Source of the DNA: Alicycliphilus denitrificans K601 | Lineage (GTDB): Bacteria; Pseudomonadota; Gammaproteobacteria; Burkholderiales; Burkholderiaceae_C | Direction: 5' to 3' | DNA length: 64,000 bases | Assembly (NCBI RefSeq): GCF_000204645.1 | Contig: NC_015422.1 | Coordinates: forward strand, 186,001-250,000 | Shown here: positions 8,655-18,167 of the stretch, piece after piece | Layout of the letters: the number at the start of each line of letters is the position of its first letter | How positions within the stretch are numbered: position 1 is the stretch's first letter | Made by a program: the position numbers and the translations under genes | The notes under the pieces: generated by a model | Seen by the model: the letters and a program-made list of their open reading frames with translations, nothing else | The model's database searches: none | What the model was told of the DNA's origin: nothing

Positions 8655-9511
8655 ACTACCGCTCCATCTACCGCCCCGGCCTGTTCGCGGGTCAGGTCAT
8701 CGCCATCACGGGCGGCGGCTCGGGCATCGGCCGCTGCACCGCGCACGAGCTGGCCAGCCTGGGCGCATCGCTCGCGCTGATCGGCCGCAACGCCGACAAG
8801 CTGCAGGCCGTGGCCGGCGAGATCGGCCAGCCCGACCGCGTGAGCACGCACGCCTGCGACATCCGCGACGAGGAGGCCGTGCGCGCCACCGTGGCCGCCA
8901 TCGTGGCGCGCCATGGCCGCATCGACGGCCTGTTCAACAACGCCGGCGGCCAGTTCCCCGCGCCGCTGCGCGACATCAGCCAGAAGGGCTGGGAGGCCGT
9001 GGTGCGCAACAACCTCACCGGTGGCTTCGTGATGGCGCGCGAGTGCTTCACGCAGTGGATGGAGGCGCACGGTGGCTCAGTCGTCAACGTGATCGCCGAC
9101 ATGTGGAACGGCATGCCGGGCATGGGCCACTCGGGCGCGGCGCGCGCGGGCATGCTCAATTTCACCGAGACGGCGGCCTGCGAGTGGGCGGCCAGCGGCG
9201 TGCGCGTGAACGCCGTGGCGCCGGGCTGGATCGCCTCCAGCGGCCTGGACACCTACCCCGACGCCTTCAAGGCACGCATCCAGACGCTGGCGCGCAAGGT
9301 GCCGCTGCAGCGCCTGGGCACCGAGGCCGAGGTCTCGGCGGCGGTGGTCTTTCTGCTCAGCGCGGCCGCCGCCTTTGTCACCGGCACCACGCTGCGCGTG
9401 GACGGCGGCGTGCCCAACGCCAAGCACACCTGGGCGCTGCCCGCGCACGCCAACTCCCAGCCCTACGACGGCTTTCCGCTCTACCAAAAACCCGGCTTCC
9501 TGGAATCCTGA
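8651..9511 (+). CDS. SDR-family enoyl-CoA reductase-like protein (PECR-like)
   Basis: A 286-residue short-chain dehydrogenase/reductase. The nucleotide-binding glycine motif is TGGGSGIG and the NNAG motif is intact. The usual catalytic Tyr-x3-Lys is replaced: the segment reads HSGAARAG around residues 160-167, with Ser161 and Arg165 in the Tyr and Lys positions. This exact segment, and the downstream EWAASGVRVNAVAPG, resemble peroxisomal trans-2-enoyl-CoA reductases. It probably reduces or handles an unsaturated CoA ester; AtuB/AtuG-like roles in terpene pathways are an alternative. It overlaps its neighbours on both sides (ATGA and TGATG), a tightly packed operon. Confidence 0.85.
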   Translation: MNYRSIYRPGLFAGQVIAITGGGSGIGRCTAHELASLGASLALIGRNADKLQAVAGEIGQPDRVSTHACDIRDEEAVRATVAAIVARHGRIDGLFNNAGGQFPAPLRDISQKGWEAVVRNNLTGGFVMARECFTQWMEAHGGSVVNVIADMWNGMPGMGHSGAARAGMLNFTETAACEWAASGVRVNAVAPGWIASSGLDTYPDAFKARIQTLARKVPLQRLGTEAEVSAAVVFLLSAAAAFVTGTTLRVDGGVPNAKHTWALPAHANSQPYDGFPLYQKPGFLES

Positions 9512-10659
9512 TGCTGCAAGCCCCCAACCCCCGCCACTACACGGCCGAGCACGAAACCCTGCGCGCCACCGTGCGGCGCTTCTTCGAGAAGGAAGTGGCT
9601 CCGCACGTGAGCGCCTGGGACGAGGCCGGCGGCTTTCCGCGCGATCTCTACCGCAAGGCCGCCGAGGCCGGCCTGCTGCAACTGGGCTTCCCCGAGGCCT
9701 ACGGCGGCGTCGAGTGCGACGCCTTCCACCGCATGATCCTGTTCGAGGAGCGCGCCTGGGGCGGCTCGGGCGGCGTGGCCTCGGGCCTGTTCTCGCACAC
9801 CATCGGCGCGCCGCCCATCGCCGTGGCCGGCAGCGAGGCGCTCAAGGCCCGCGTGCTGCCCGGCATCCTGGCGGGCGAGCAGATCTCGGCACTCGCCATC
9901 ACCGAGCCCGGCGGCGGCTCCGACGTGGCGCAACTCGCCACCACCGCGCGGCGCGACGGAGGCCACTACGTCGTCAACGGCAGCAAGCTGTTCATCACCT
10001 CCGGCATGCGCGCCGACTGGTTCACCGTGGCCGTGCGCACCGGCGGGCCGGGCGCGGCCGGCGTTTCGCTGCTGCTGGTGCCGGGCGACACGCCCGGCCT
10101 CACGCGCAGCCCGCTGCAGAAGATGGGCTGGTGGGCCTCGGACACGGCCGAGATAGGCTTCACCGATTGCCGCGTGCCGGTGGAGAACCTGCTGGGCGAT
10201 GAGGGCCAGGGCTTCGCCATCCTGATGCGCAACTTCAACCACGAGCGCCTCGCGCTCGCCGCCGCCGCCTGCGGCTACGCCCAGGTCTGCCTGCACGACG
10301 CCGTGGCGTGGGCGCGTGAGCGCCGCACCTTCGGCCAGCCACTGAGCGAGCGCCAGGTGATACGCCACAGGCTGGTGGACATGGCCACGCGCATCGAGGC
10401 CACGCGCGCGCTGCTCGACGACCTCGCCTCGCGGCTGGACGCCGGTGAATCGCCCGCCGCCCAGATCGCCATGGCCAAGAACTTCGCCACCCGCACCTTC
10501 CAGTTCTGCGCCGACGCGGCCGTGCAGATCCTCGGCGGCATGGGGTTCATGCGCGGCACGCGCGTGGAGCGGCTATACCGCGAGGTCAAGGTCATGATGA
10601 TCGGCGGCGGCGCCGAGGAAGTGATGAAAGACCTGATCGCCAAACGCCTGGGCCTCTGA
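9511..10659 (+). CDS. Acyl-CoA dehydrogenase (isovaleryl/citronellyl-CoA dehydrogenase-like)
   Basis: A 382-residue acyl-CoA dehydrogenase with the signature ALAITEPGGGSDVAQL and the C-terminal QILGGMGFMRGTRVERLYREVK. The segment where medium-chain enzymes hold the catalytic glutamate reads MIGGGAEEV, so the base is not there. As in isovaleryl-CoA dehydrogenase, a glutamate in the HERLALAAAACG helix (Glu245) is the probable base. This arrangement suits branched substrates. The gene starts on the stop codon of the SDR gene. A second enzyme of the same subtype lies at 12339. Confidence 0.9.
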   Translation: MLQAPNPRHYTAEHETLRATVRRFFEKEVAPHVSAWDEAGGFPRDLYRKAAEAGLLQLGFPEAYGGVECDAFHRMILFEERAWGGSGGVASGLFSHTIGAPPIAVAGSEALKARVLPGILAGEQISALAITEPGGGSDVAQLATTARRDGGHYVVNGSKLFITSGMRADWFTVAVRTGGPGAAGVSLLLVPGDTPGLTRSPLQKMGWWASDTAEIGFTDCRVPVENLLGDEGQGFAILMRNFNHERLALAAAACGYAQVCLHDAVAWARERRTFGQPLSERQVIRHRLVDMATRIEATRALLDDLASRLDAGESPAAQIAMAKNFATRTFQFCADAAVQILGGMGFMRGTRVERLYREVKVMMIGGGAEEVMKDLIAKRLGL

Positions 10660-10708
10660 CCTCCTGGATCAAGCCCCCTTGCCGGAAAGCCAAATCGAAA
10701 GCCCCTCC

Positions 10709-12328
10709 ATGATTCCCTTCGCCTCTCACATCCACCCCGCATCCGAGGACTTCCAGTCACAGCGTGCGGGCATGCTGGGCCTGGTCGGCCAGCTGCGCGC
10801 GCTCGAGCAGCGCGCGGCCGACGCCTCGGCCCGCGCCGCCTCCAGCTTCGCCAAGCGCGGCGCGCTGCTGCCGCGCGAGCGCGTGGCCCGGCTGCTCGAC
10901 CCCGGCATGCCCTTCCTGCCACTGTGCAACCTGGCCGGCTACGGCATGGACGACCCCGACCCCGAGCGCTGCATCCCCGGCGGCTCGCAGATCGCCGGCA
11001 TCGGCTTCGTCTCGGGCGTGCGCTGCATGGTCGTCGCCACCGACTCGGGCATAGACGCCGGCGCGCTCACCGAGGCCGGCAACCAGAAGCTCATGCGCTG
11101 CCAGGACATCGCGCTGGAGAACCGCCTGCCCTTCGTGCACCTGGTCGAATCGGCCGGCTCCAACCTGCGCAAGTACCGGGTGGACAAGTTCATCCGCGGC
11201 GGCGGCATGTTCTACAACCTGGCGCGCCTGTCGGCGAGCGGCCTGCCGGTGGTGACGGTGGTGCACGGCTCCTCCACCGCCGGCGGCGCCTACATGCCGG
11301 GCCTGTCGGACTACGTGGTGATGGTGCGCGGCCGGGCCAAGGCCTTCCTGGCCGGCCCGCCGCTGCTCAAGGCCGCCACGGGCGAAGTCGCCACCGATGA
11401 GGAACTGGGCGGCACCGCCATGCACGCGAGCGTGAGCGGCCTGGCCGAGTACGTGGCCGAGGACGACGCGCACGCCATCGCCCTGGCGCGCGACATCCTG
11501 GCCACCCTCGACTGGAATGACGGCATGCCCGCGCCCGGTCCGGACGCCGAGCCGCCGCACCTGGACCCGGACGAACTGGCCGGCGTGATGGTGCTGGAGC
11601 ACCGCAAGCCGGTGGACATGCGCGAGGTGATCGCGCGCCTGGTGGACGGTTCGCGCTGGATGGACTTCAAGCCCGACTACGGCGCCGCCACCGTATGCGG
11701 CCACGGCCGCATCGAGGGGCATGCGGTGGGCTTCGTCAGCAACAACGGCCCCATCGACCCGGCCGGCGCGACCAAGGCCGCGCAGTTCATCCAGCTGTGC
11801 AACCAGTCGGGCACGCCCCTGGTCTTTCTGCAGAACACCACGGGCTTCATCGTGGGCCGCACATCGGAAGAGGCCGGGATGATCAAGCACGGCAGCAAGA
11901 TGATCCAGGCACTGGCCAACTCGCGCGTGCCGCAGATCACCATCCACTGCGGCGCCTCGTTCGGCGCGGGCAACTACGGCATGTGCGGGCGCGCGTTCCG
12001 GCCGCGCTTCTGCTTCTCGTGGCCCAACGCGCGCACCGCCGTGATGGGCGGCGAGCAGGCCGCCACCACGCTGGAGATCGTGGCGCGCCAGCAGGCCGAG
12101 CGCAAGGGCGCGCCGGTGGACGAGGACCGGCTGGCCGCGCAGAAGGCCGAAATCGTCGCCAACTTTTCCGCCCAGGCGAGCGCCTTCTACACCAGCGGCC
12201 ACCTGCTGGACGACGGCGTGATCGATCCGCGCGACACCCGCGCCGTGCTGGCCTTCGTGCTGGCCACCGCGCGCGAGGCCGAGGCGCGCCAACCCCGCGC
12301 CGTGCAGTTCGGCGTGGCCCGTTTTTGA
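10709..12328 (+). CDS. Acyl-CoA carboxylase beta subunit (carboxyltransferase; AtuC/LiuB-like)
   Basis: A 539-residue carboxyltransferase of the methylcrotonyl-/geranyl-CoA carboxylase type. Both crotonase-like halves are present: the N-terminal half with GSSTAGGAYMPGLSDYVVMV (oxyanion GGAY loop) and the C-terminal half with GASFGAGNYGMCGRAFRPRF and NARTAVMGGEQAATTL. It transfers carboxyl from biotin to the gamma carbon of an alpha,beta-unsaturated acyl-CoA. The alpha subunit lies at 14339. The start at ATG 10709 lies 50 bases after the previous stop; a TTG at 10679 is in frame but less likely. Neighbour content favours an Atu-like over a leucine (Liu) role because an AtuA protein is present. 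Confidence 0.9.
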   Translation: MIPFASHIHPASEDFQSQRAGMLGLVGQLRALEQRAADASARAASSFAKRGALLPRERVARLLDPGMPFLPLCNLAGYGMDDPDPERCIPGGSQIAGIGFVSGVRCMVVATDSGIDAGALTEAGNQKLMRCQDIALENRLPFVHLVESAGSNLRKYRVDKFIRGGGMFYNLARLSASGLPVVTVVHGSSTAGGAYMPGLSDYVVMVRGRAKAFLAGPPLLKAATGEVATDEELGGTAMHASVSGLAEYVAEDDAHAIALARDILATLDWNDGMPAPGPDAEPPHLDPDELAGVMVLEHRKPVDMREVIARLVDGSRWMDFKPDYGAATVCGHGRIEGHAVGFVSNNGPIDPAGATKAAQFIQLCNQSGTPLVFLQNTTGFIVGRTSEEAGMIKHGSKMIQALANSRVPQITIHCGASFGAGNYGMCGRAFRPRFCFSWPNARTAVMGGEQAATTLEIVARQQAERKGAPVDEDRLAAQKAEIVANFSAQASAFYTSGHLLDDGVIDPRDTRAVLAFVLATAREAEARQPRAVQFGVARF

Positions 12329-12338
12329 AGGAGACACC

Positions 12339-13502
12339 ATGCTTTACACCCCCGAACACCACGAGCTGATGGCCAGCATCCGCCGCTTCATCGCGGCGGA
12401 GATCGATCCCTTCGTCGACGAATGGGAGGCCAACGAGATCTTCCCCGCGCACGAACTGTTCAAGAAGATGGGGCGCCTGGGCTTTCTCGGCATCACCAAA
12501 CCCGAGGCCTATGGCGGCATGGGGCTGGACTTCTCCTACGCCCTGGCCGCGGCCGAGGCCATAGGCCACGCGCGCGCCCAGGGCGTGGGCATGGGCATCG
12601 GCGTGCAGTCCAACATGGCCACGCCCGCGCTCGCGGCCTTTGGCTCGGACGAGCTCAAGCGCGAGTTCCTGGCGCCCGCGATCGCCGGCGACGTGGTGGT
12701 GAGCATCGGCGTTTCGGAGCAGGGCGCGGGCTCCGACGTGTCCTCGCTCAAGACCCGCGCGCGCCGCGATGGCGACGACTATGTCATCAGCGGCTCCAAG
12801 ATGTGGATCACCAACGGCACGCAGGCCGACTGGATCTGCCTGTTGTGCAACACCTCCGACGGGCCGGTGCACAAGAACAAGTCGCTCATCGTCGTGCCGC
12901 TCAAGGAGAACGGCAAGCGCGCCAAGGGCGTCGAGGTGCAGAAGATCAAGAAGTTCGGCATGTGGTCGTCCGACACCGCGCAGATCTTCTTCGACGAGGT
13001 GCGCGTGCCCGTGCGCCACCGCATCGGCGAGGAGGGCATGGGCTTCATCTACCAGATGAAGCAGTTCCAGGAGGAGCGCCTGGACGGCGCGGCGCGGCGC
13101 CTGGCGAGCATCGATCTCATCAACGAGACGGCTGACTACCTGCGCCAGCGCATCGCCTTCGGCCGGCCGCTGCTGGACAACCAGTTCATCCAGTACAAGC
13201 TGGCCGAGCTCAAGACCGAGCTGGAGGCGCTGCGCTCGCTGACCTACCGCGCCACGCTGGCCTACGTCAACGGCGAGGACGTGATCGAGCTCGCCTCCAT
13301 GGCCAAGCTCAAGGCCGGCCGCCTGGGCCGCGAGATCGCCGACTGGTGCATGCAGTTCCAGGGCGGCATGGGCTATACCTGGGACAACCGCGTCTCGCGC
13401 GCCTACCGCGACTACCGCCTGGGCTCCATCGGCGGCGGCGCCGACGAGGTGATGATGATGGTCATCGCGCGCAAGATGGGCCTGATGGACATGGGAGCTT
13501 GA
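12339..13502 (+). CDS. Acyl-CoA dehydrogenase (AtuD-like)
   Basis: A 387-residue acyl-CoA dehydrogenase with SIGVSEQGAGSDVSSLKT as the substrate/flavin signature and QFQGGMGYTWDNRVSRAYRDYR near the end. The C-terminal SIGGGADEV lacks the medium-chain catalytic glutamate; Glu246 in the EERLDGAARR helix takes the isovaleryl-type position. GAAGGAGACACC directly precedes the ATG, a strong ribosome-binding site. It lies between the carboxyltransferase and the enoyl-CoA hydratase, the same order as atuC-atuD-atuE in Pseudomonas. Confidence 0.9.
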   Translation: MLYTPEHHELMASIRRFIAAEIDPFVDEWEANEIFPAHELFKKMGRLGFLGITKPEAYGGMGLDFSYALAAAEAIGHARAQGVGMGIGVQSNMATPALAAFGSDELKREFLAPAIAGDVVVSIGVSEQGAGSDVSSLKTRARRDGDDYVISGSKMWITNGTQADWICLLCNTSDGPVHKNKSLIVVPLKENGKRAKGVEVQKIKKFGMWSSDTAQIFFDEVRVPVRHRIGEEGMGFIYQMKQFQEERLDGAARRLASIDLINETADYLRQRIAFGRPLLDNQFIQYKLAELKTELEALRSLTYRATLAYVNGEDVIELASMAKLKAGRLGREIADWCMQFQGGMGYTWDNRVSRAYRDYRLGSIGGGADEVMMMVIARKMGLMDMGA

Positions 13503-13503
13503 G

Positions 13504-14325
13504 ATGAGCAGCGCCCCACCCGTCCTGCTGCGCCGCGAACACGACGTGCTGTTCGCCACGCTGAACCGCCCCGAAACACGCAACGCGCTCGCGCCCGAGG
13601 TGGTGGCTGCGCTCATGCAGGCCGTTGCCCAGGCCGAGTCCGACGCCGCTGTGCGCGCCCTGGTGCTGCGCGGCGCGGGCGGCTTCTTCTGCGCCGGCGG
13701 CAACGTCGGCAACTTCCAGGCGCGGCTCGATGCCGATGCTGCCGGCGAGGACCCGGTGGCCGCGCGCAACCGCGAGTTCGGCCGCTTCATGCAACGCCTG
13801 GCCGCGCTGCCCGTGCCGGTCATCGCCGTGGTCGAGGGCGCGGCCATGGGCGGCGGCATGGGCCTGGCCTGCGCGGCCGACCTGGTGCTGGCCACGCAGG
13901 ACGCGAAGTTCGCGCTCAGCGAGACCTCGCTGGGCATCATTCCGGCGCAGATCGCGCCCTTCGTCGCCGCGCGGCTGGGCCGGCGCGCGGCGCTGCGCCT
14001 GGGCCTGTTCGGCGAGCGCGTGGCCGGCGGCGCGGCGCAGGCGCTGGGCCTGGTGGACGAGCTGGCCTTTGATGGCGCCGCGCTCGACGCCCTGCTGGCG
14101 CAGTGGCTGACGCGCCTGTGCGCCTGCGCGCCGGGCGCCAACCGCGCCCTCAAACCCCTGCTGCGCCGCTGCGGCCGGGAAGACGACGGCGCGCTGCTGG
14201 ACGACGCCGCGCGCCTGTTCGCCGCCTGCATGCGCAGCGAGGGCGCCGAGGGCATTGCGGCCTTCCGCGAAAAGCGCCCGGCCGCCTGGCGCCATGAATT
14301 CACCGCCGATGCCGTGCGCTCCTGA
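13504..14325 (+). CDS. Enoyl-CoA hydratase/isomerase (AtuE-like)
   Basis: A 273-residue crotonase-family protein. Oxyanion-hole segments are visible: GAGGFFCAGGNVGNF (first) and VEGAAMGGGMGLACAADLVLA (second), followed by FALSETSLGIIPAQIAPFV. In the Atu pathway the equivalent enzyme hydrates isohexenylglutaconyl-CoA; in leucine breakdown it would be methylglutaconyl-CoA hydratase. It starts one base after the previous stop and is followed closely by the biotin carboxylase gene. Confidence 0.88.
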   Translation: MSSAPPVLLRREHDVLFATLNRPETRNALAPEVVAALMQAVAQAESDAAVRALVLRGAGGFFCAGGNVGNFQARLDADAAGEDPVAARNREFGRFMQRLAALPVPVIAVVEGAAMGGGMGLACAADLVLATQDAKFALSETSLGIIPAQIAPFVAARLGRRAALRLGLFGERVAGGAAQALGLVDELAFDGAALDALLAQWLTRLCACAPGANRALKPLLRRCGREDDGALLDDAARLFAACMRSEGAEGIAAFREKRPAAWRHEFTADAVRS

Positions 14326-14338
14326 AGAGACTCGCTCC

Positions 14339-16333
14339 ATGACACCCTGCAAACAGATCCGCCCCTTCCACACCGTGCTCGTCGCCAACCGCGGCGAGAT
14401 CGCGATCCGCATCATGTGCACCGCGCGCCGCCTGGGTTACGGCACCGTGGCCGTGTATTCCGAGGCCGACCGCGACGGCCCCCACGTGCATGCCGCCGAC
14501 CGGGCGGTGTGCATAGGCGGCGCGGCGCCGCGCGACTCCTACCTCAACATCCCCGCCCTGATCGATGCAGCCCGGCGCGCGGGCGCCGACGCGGTGCACC
14601 CGGGCTACGGCTTCCTGGCCGAGAACGCGGACTTCGCCGACGCGGTGGATGCCGCCGGGCTCGTGTTCATAGGCCCCGCGGGCGCGGCGATCCGCGCCAT
14701 GGGCAACAAGGCCCAGGCCAAGCGGCTGGTGCTGGCGGCGGGCATGCCGTGCATTCCCGGCTACCAGGGCGCGGATCAGGGCGACGCGGCCCTGCTCGCC
14801 GCCGCGGCGGACGTTGGCTTTCCGGTGATGGTGAAGGCCGCCGCCGGCGGCGGCGGGCGCGGCATGCGGCTGGTGCCGGACGCCGGCGCGCTGCCGCAGG
14901 CGCTGGCCTCGGCGCGCTCGGAGGCCGAGGTCGCCTTCGGCAGCGCCGAGCTGATCCTGGAGCGCGCCGTGCTCGCGCCGCGCCACGTGGAGATCCAGGT
15001 GCTGGCCGACAGCCACGGCCACGTGATCCACCTGGGCGAGCGCGACTGCTCGGTGCAGCGCCGCCACCAGAAGGTGATCGAGGAGGCGCCCTCGCCCGCC
15101 GTCGATGCCGCGCTGCGCGCACGCATGGGCGAGGCCGCCATCAACGCGGCCAGGGCCATCGGCTACATCGGCGCGGGCACCATGGAGTTCCTGCTCGACC
15201 GTGACGGGCGCTTCTATTTCATGGAGATGAACACGCGGCTGCAGGTGGAGCACGCGGTGACCGAGGCCATCACCGGCCTGGACCTCGTGGAATGGCAGCT
15301 GCGCGTGGCCGCGGGCGAACCGCTCGCGCTGGCCCAGGATGACGTGCGGCTCGATGGCCACGCCATCGAGGTGCGGCTGACGGCCGAGGACGTACCCGCC
15401 GGCTTCCTGCCGCAGACCGGGCCGGTGCTGCGCTGGCGCCCGCCGCCGCAGGAAGGGGGCGTGCGCGTGGACCACGGCCTGGTCGAGGGCGGCGCGGTGT
15501 CGCCGCACTACGACTCGATGGTGGCCAAGCTGGTGGCGCACGGCCGCACGCGCGACGAGGCGCGGCGCAAGCTGCTGCGCGCCGTCGGGCAGTGCGTGCT
15601 GCTGGGGCTGCCCAGCAACCAGGGCTTCCTGGCCGACTGCCTGGCGGACCCGGCGTTCGCGGACGGCGGTGCGGTGCACACCGGCTTCGTGCAGGAGCGC
15701 TTCGGCGAGCGCCTGTCCGAGCGCCCGCAGCCGCCCCTGCGCACCCTGGCCCTGGCCGCCTTCGCGGCGCTGGCGGGCGCGATGCCGCACCAGGAGGACG
15801 GCCGCATCCGCCCCGCCGTGCTGGGCGGGCAGGCGGCCCGCGTCGGCCTGGCGCAGGGCGATGCGCGCTGGGACGCGCAGCTCGCGGCCGGCGGCGAAGG
15901 CTGGCAGCTGGCGGTGCAGGGCGGCAGCTTCGCCCTGCGCGACGCCGCCTGGGAGGACGGCGCGCGCGCCACGCTGCGCGTGGAGTGCGACGGCATCACC
16001 GAGCGCATCGTCGTCGCCCCCCAGGGTGACGCGCTGCACTGCTTCCACGCCGGCCGCGCCTGGAGCTTCGAGCGCGTGAGCGAGCGCAAGCGCCGCGGCG
16101 CCGAGGGCGGCAGCGGCGCGGTGACGGCCCCGCTCACGGGCCGCATCGTGGACGTGGCGGTACGCGCGGGCGACGCGGTGCAGGCCGGCCAGCGCCTGCT
16201 GGTGCTGGAGGCGATGAAGATGGAGCACACGCTCACCGCGCCGCTGGCCGGCGTGGTGGCCGAGGTCTGCGCGCAGGCCGGCGGCCAGTCGGCCAAGGGC
16301 GCGCTGCTGCTGCGCATCGAGGAGGCAGCATGA
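14339..16333 (+). CDS. Acyl-CoA carboxylase alpha subunit (biotin carboxylase-BCCP; AtuF/LiuD-like)
   Basis: A 664-residue biotin-dependent carboxylase subunit. The order is an N-terminal biotin carboxylase domain (VLVANRGEIAIRI; ATP-grasp KAAAGGGGRGMRLV; ERDCSVQRRHQKVIEEAPS; FMEMNTRLQVEHAVTE), a linker/BT domain, and a C-terminal biotinyl domain with EAMKMEHTL; Lys627 is the biotinylation site. It carboxylates biotin with bicarbonate and ATP and hands it to the beta subunit. It overlaps the AtuA-family gene by 4 bases, which ties the two functions together. Confidence 0.93.
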   Translation: MTPCKQIRPFHTVLVANRGEIAIRIMCTARRLGYGTVAVYSEADRDGPHVHAADRAVCIGGAAPRDSYLNIPALIDAARRAGADAVHPGYGFLAENADFADAVDAAGLVFIGPAGAAIRAMGNKAQAKRLVLAAGMPCIPGYQGADQGDAALLAAAADVGFPVMVKAAAGGGGRGMRLVPDAGALPQALASARSEAEVAFGSAELILERAVLAPRHVEIQVLADSHGHVIHLGERDCSVQRRHQKVIEEAPSPAVDAALRARMGEAAINAARAIGYIGAGTMEFLLDRDGRFYFMEMNTRLQVEHAVTEAITGLDLVEWQLRVAAGEPLALAQDDVRLDGHAIEVRLTAEDVPAGFLPQTGPVLRWRPPPQEGGVRVDHGLVEGGAVSPHYDSMVAKLVAHGRTRDEARRKLLRAVGQCVLLGLPSNQGFLADCLADPAFADGGAVHTGFVQERFGERLSERPQPPLRTLALAAFAALAGAMPHQEDGRIRPAVLGGQAARVGLAQGDARWDAQLAAGGEGWQLAVQGGSFALRDAAWEDGARATLRVECDGITERIVVAPQGDALHCFHAGRAWSFERVSERKRRGAEGGSGAVTAPLTGRIVDVAVRAGDAVQAGQRLLVLEAMKMEHTLTAPLAGVVAEVCAQAGGQSAKGALLLRIEEAA

Positions 16334-18144
16334 AGACGAAGACGGTCCGCATCGGCGGCGCATCGGGCTTCTGGGGCGACTCGGCCATCGCCACGCCGCA
16401 GCTGCTGCAGGTGCCGGGGCTGCAGTACCTGGTGTACGACTACCTGGCGGAGACCACCATGTCCATCCTGGCGCGCGCCCGCGCCAAGGACGCGGCGCTG
16501 GGCTACGCCACCGACTTCGTGCACGCCGCCATGGCGCCCAACTTGCGCGCCATCTGCGAGCGCGGCGTGCGCGTGGTCGCCAACGCGGGCGGCCTCAACC
16601 CCGAGGCCTGCCGCGACGCCCTGGCTGCCGTGGCCGCCGCGCAGGGCCTGGCGCCGCGCATCGCGGTGGTGACGGGCGACGACCTGATGCCGCAGTTCGA
16701 GCAGCTGCGCGCCGCCGGCCTGCGCGACCTGCATACGGGCGAGGCGCCGCCCGCCGCGCTGTACTCGGCCAACGCCTATGTCGGCGCGCGCGGCATCGCC
16801 CAGGCGCTGGCGCTGGGCGCGGACATCGTCATCACCGGCCGCTGCGTGGACAGCGCCGTGGTGGTGGGCGTGCTGGCCCACGAGTTTGGCTGGGGCTGGG
16901 ACGACTGGGACCGCATCGCCGCCGGAACGCTCGCGGGCCACGTGATCGAATGCGGCGCGCAGGCCACGGGCGGCCTGTTCACCGACTGGCAGCAGGTGCC
17001 CGGCTGGGCCGACATGGGCTACCCGGTGATCGACTGCGCGGCGGACGGCAGCTTCGTGCTCTCCAAGCCCGAGGGCACGGGCGGCCTCATCCACCCGGGC
17101 GCGGTGGCCGAGCAGGTGCTCTACGAGGTGGGCGACCCGGCCCACTACCTGATGCCCGACGTGACCTGCGACTTCCGCCAGGTGCACGTCGAGGCGCTCG
17201 ACGCCGGCCACGTGCGCGTGGCCGGCGCGCGCGGCCGCCCGCCCACCGGCAGCTACAAGGCCAACGGCACCTGGCGCGACGGCTACCAGCTGCAGCTGAT
17301 GATGGCCATCCGCGGCATCGACGCGCCTGCCAAGGCGCGCAAGACCGCCGATGCGCTGCTCGCGCGCACCCGGGCCCTGATGCGCGAGCAGGGCTTTGCC
17401 GACTACACCGAGACCTGCGTGGAGCTGCTCGGCTGCGAGGCGCTGTACGGCCCCAACGCCCGCGCCCTGCCCACGCGCGAGGTGGTGCTGCGCATCGGCG
17501 CGCGCCATGCCGACCCGAAGGCGCTGGCCTTCTTGCAGCGCGAATGCGCCTCGGCCGGCACCTCCATGGGGCCGGGCACGCGCTCGTCGTTCGCCGGGCG
17601 CGCCGACGTGCAGCCGGTGATCAAGGTCTTTTCCTTCCTGGTGCCCAAGGACCAGGTGGCGCTGCAGGTGGTGCTGGGCGAGCGCGTGGAGCCTGTCGCC
17701 CTGCCCGCCGCCGCGCCCGCCGTGGCCGCTGCGCCCCTGCCCGCGCCGCCCGCCGCCGCGCCCGTGGTGCACGACGGCATCGACGTGCCCCTGGTGGCGC
17801 TGGCCTGGGCGCGCAGCGGCGACAAGGGCGACGACGAGAACATCGGCGTGATCGCACGGCGGCCCGAGTTCTTGCCGCTGCTGCGCGCGCAGCTCACGCC
17901 CGAGCGCGTGAAAGCCTGGTTCGCGCACCTGGTGCAGGGCGAGGTGGAGCGCTTCGAGGTGCCCGGCCTGCAGGCGCTCAATTTTGTTCTGCACCAGGCG
18001 CTGGCCGGCGGCGGCGTGGCCAGCCTGCGCTCCGACCCGCTGGGCAAGTCCTTCGCGCAGATGCTGCTGGACTGGCCCGTGCGCGTGCCCCGGCGCTGGG
18101 CCGACGACGGCCTGCTCGCGCCTCACCACCTTCTTGCTGACTGA
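16330..18144 (+). CDS. AtuA-family acyclic terpene utilization protein (DUF1446)
   Basis: A 604-residue protein with an N-terminal DUF1446/AtuA domain (VRIGGASGFWGDSAIA; ANAGGLNPEACRDAL; ITGRCVDSAVVVGVLAHEFGW; residues about 1-450), an Ala/Pro-rich linker near 455-480, and a C-terminal AtuA-like domain (VPLVALAWARSGDKGDDENIGV to the end). AtuA is needed for growth on citronellol/geraniol in Pseudomonas but its reaction is not established. Here it closes a block with the carboxylase, hydratase and dehydrogenase genes, the main reason for comparing the cluster with the Atu pathway. Confidence 0.88.
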   Translation: MKTKTVRIGGASGFWGDSAIATPQLLQVPGLQYLVYDYLAETTMSILARARAKDAALGYATDFVHAAMAPNLRAICERGVRVVANAGGLNPEACRDALAAVAAAQGLAPRIAVVTGDDLMPQFEQLRAAGLRDLHTGEAPPAALYSANAYVGARGIAQALALGADIVITGRCVDSAVVVGVLAHEFGWGWDDWDRIAAGTLAGHVIECGAQATGGLFTDWQQVPGWADMGYPVIDCAADGSFVLSKPEGTGGLIHPGAVAEQVLYEVGDPAHYLMPDVTCDFRQVHVEALDAGHVRVAGARGRPPTGSYKANGTWRDGYQLQLMMAIRGIDAPAKARKTADALLARTRALMREQGFADYTETCVELLGCEALYGPNARALPTREVVLRIGARHADPKALAFLQRECASAGTSMGPGTRSSFAGRADVQPVIKVFSFLVPKDQVALQVVLGERVEPVALPAAAPAVAAAPLPAPPAAAPVVHDGIDVPLVALAWARSGDKGDDENIGVIARRPEFLPLLRAQLTPERVKAWFAHLVQGEVERFEVPGLQALNFVLHQALAGGGVASLRSDPLGKSFAQMLLDWPVRVPRRWADDGLLAPHHLLAD

Positions 18145-18167
18145 CGAACCGCTCCAGGAGACACACC

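Noticed and set aside
11937..14345. An 802-codon minus-strand frame over the dehydrogenase and hydratase genes
   Set aside because: Ser/Arg/His-rich antisense translation of two conserved genes.
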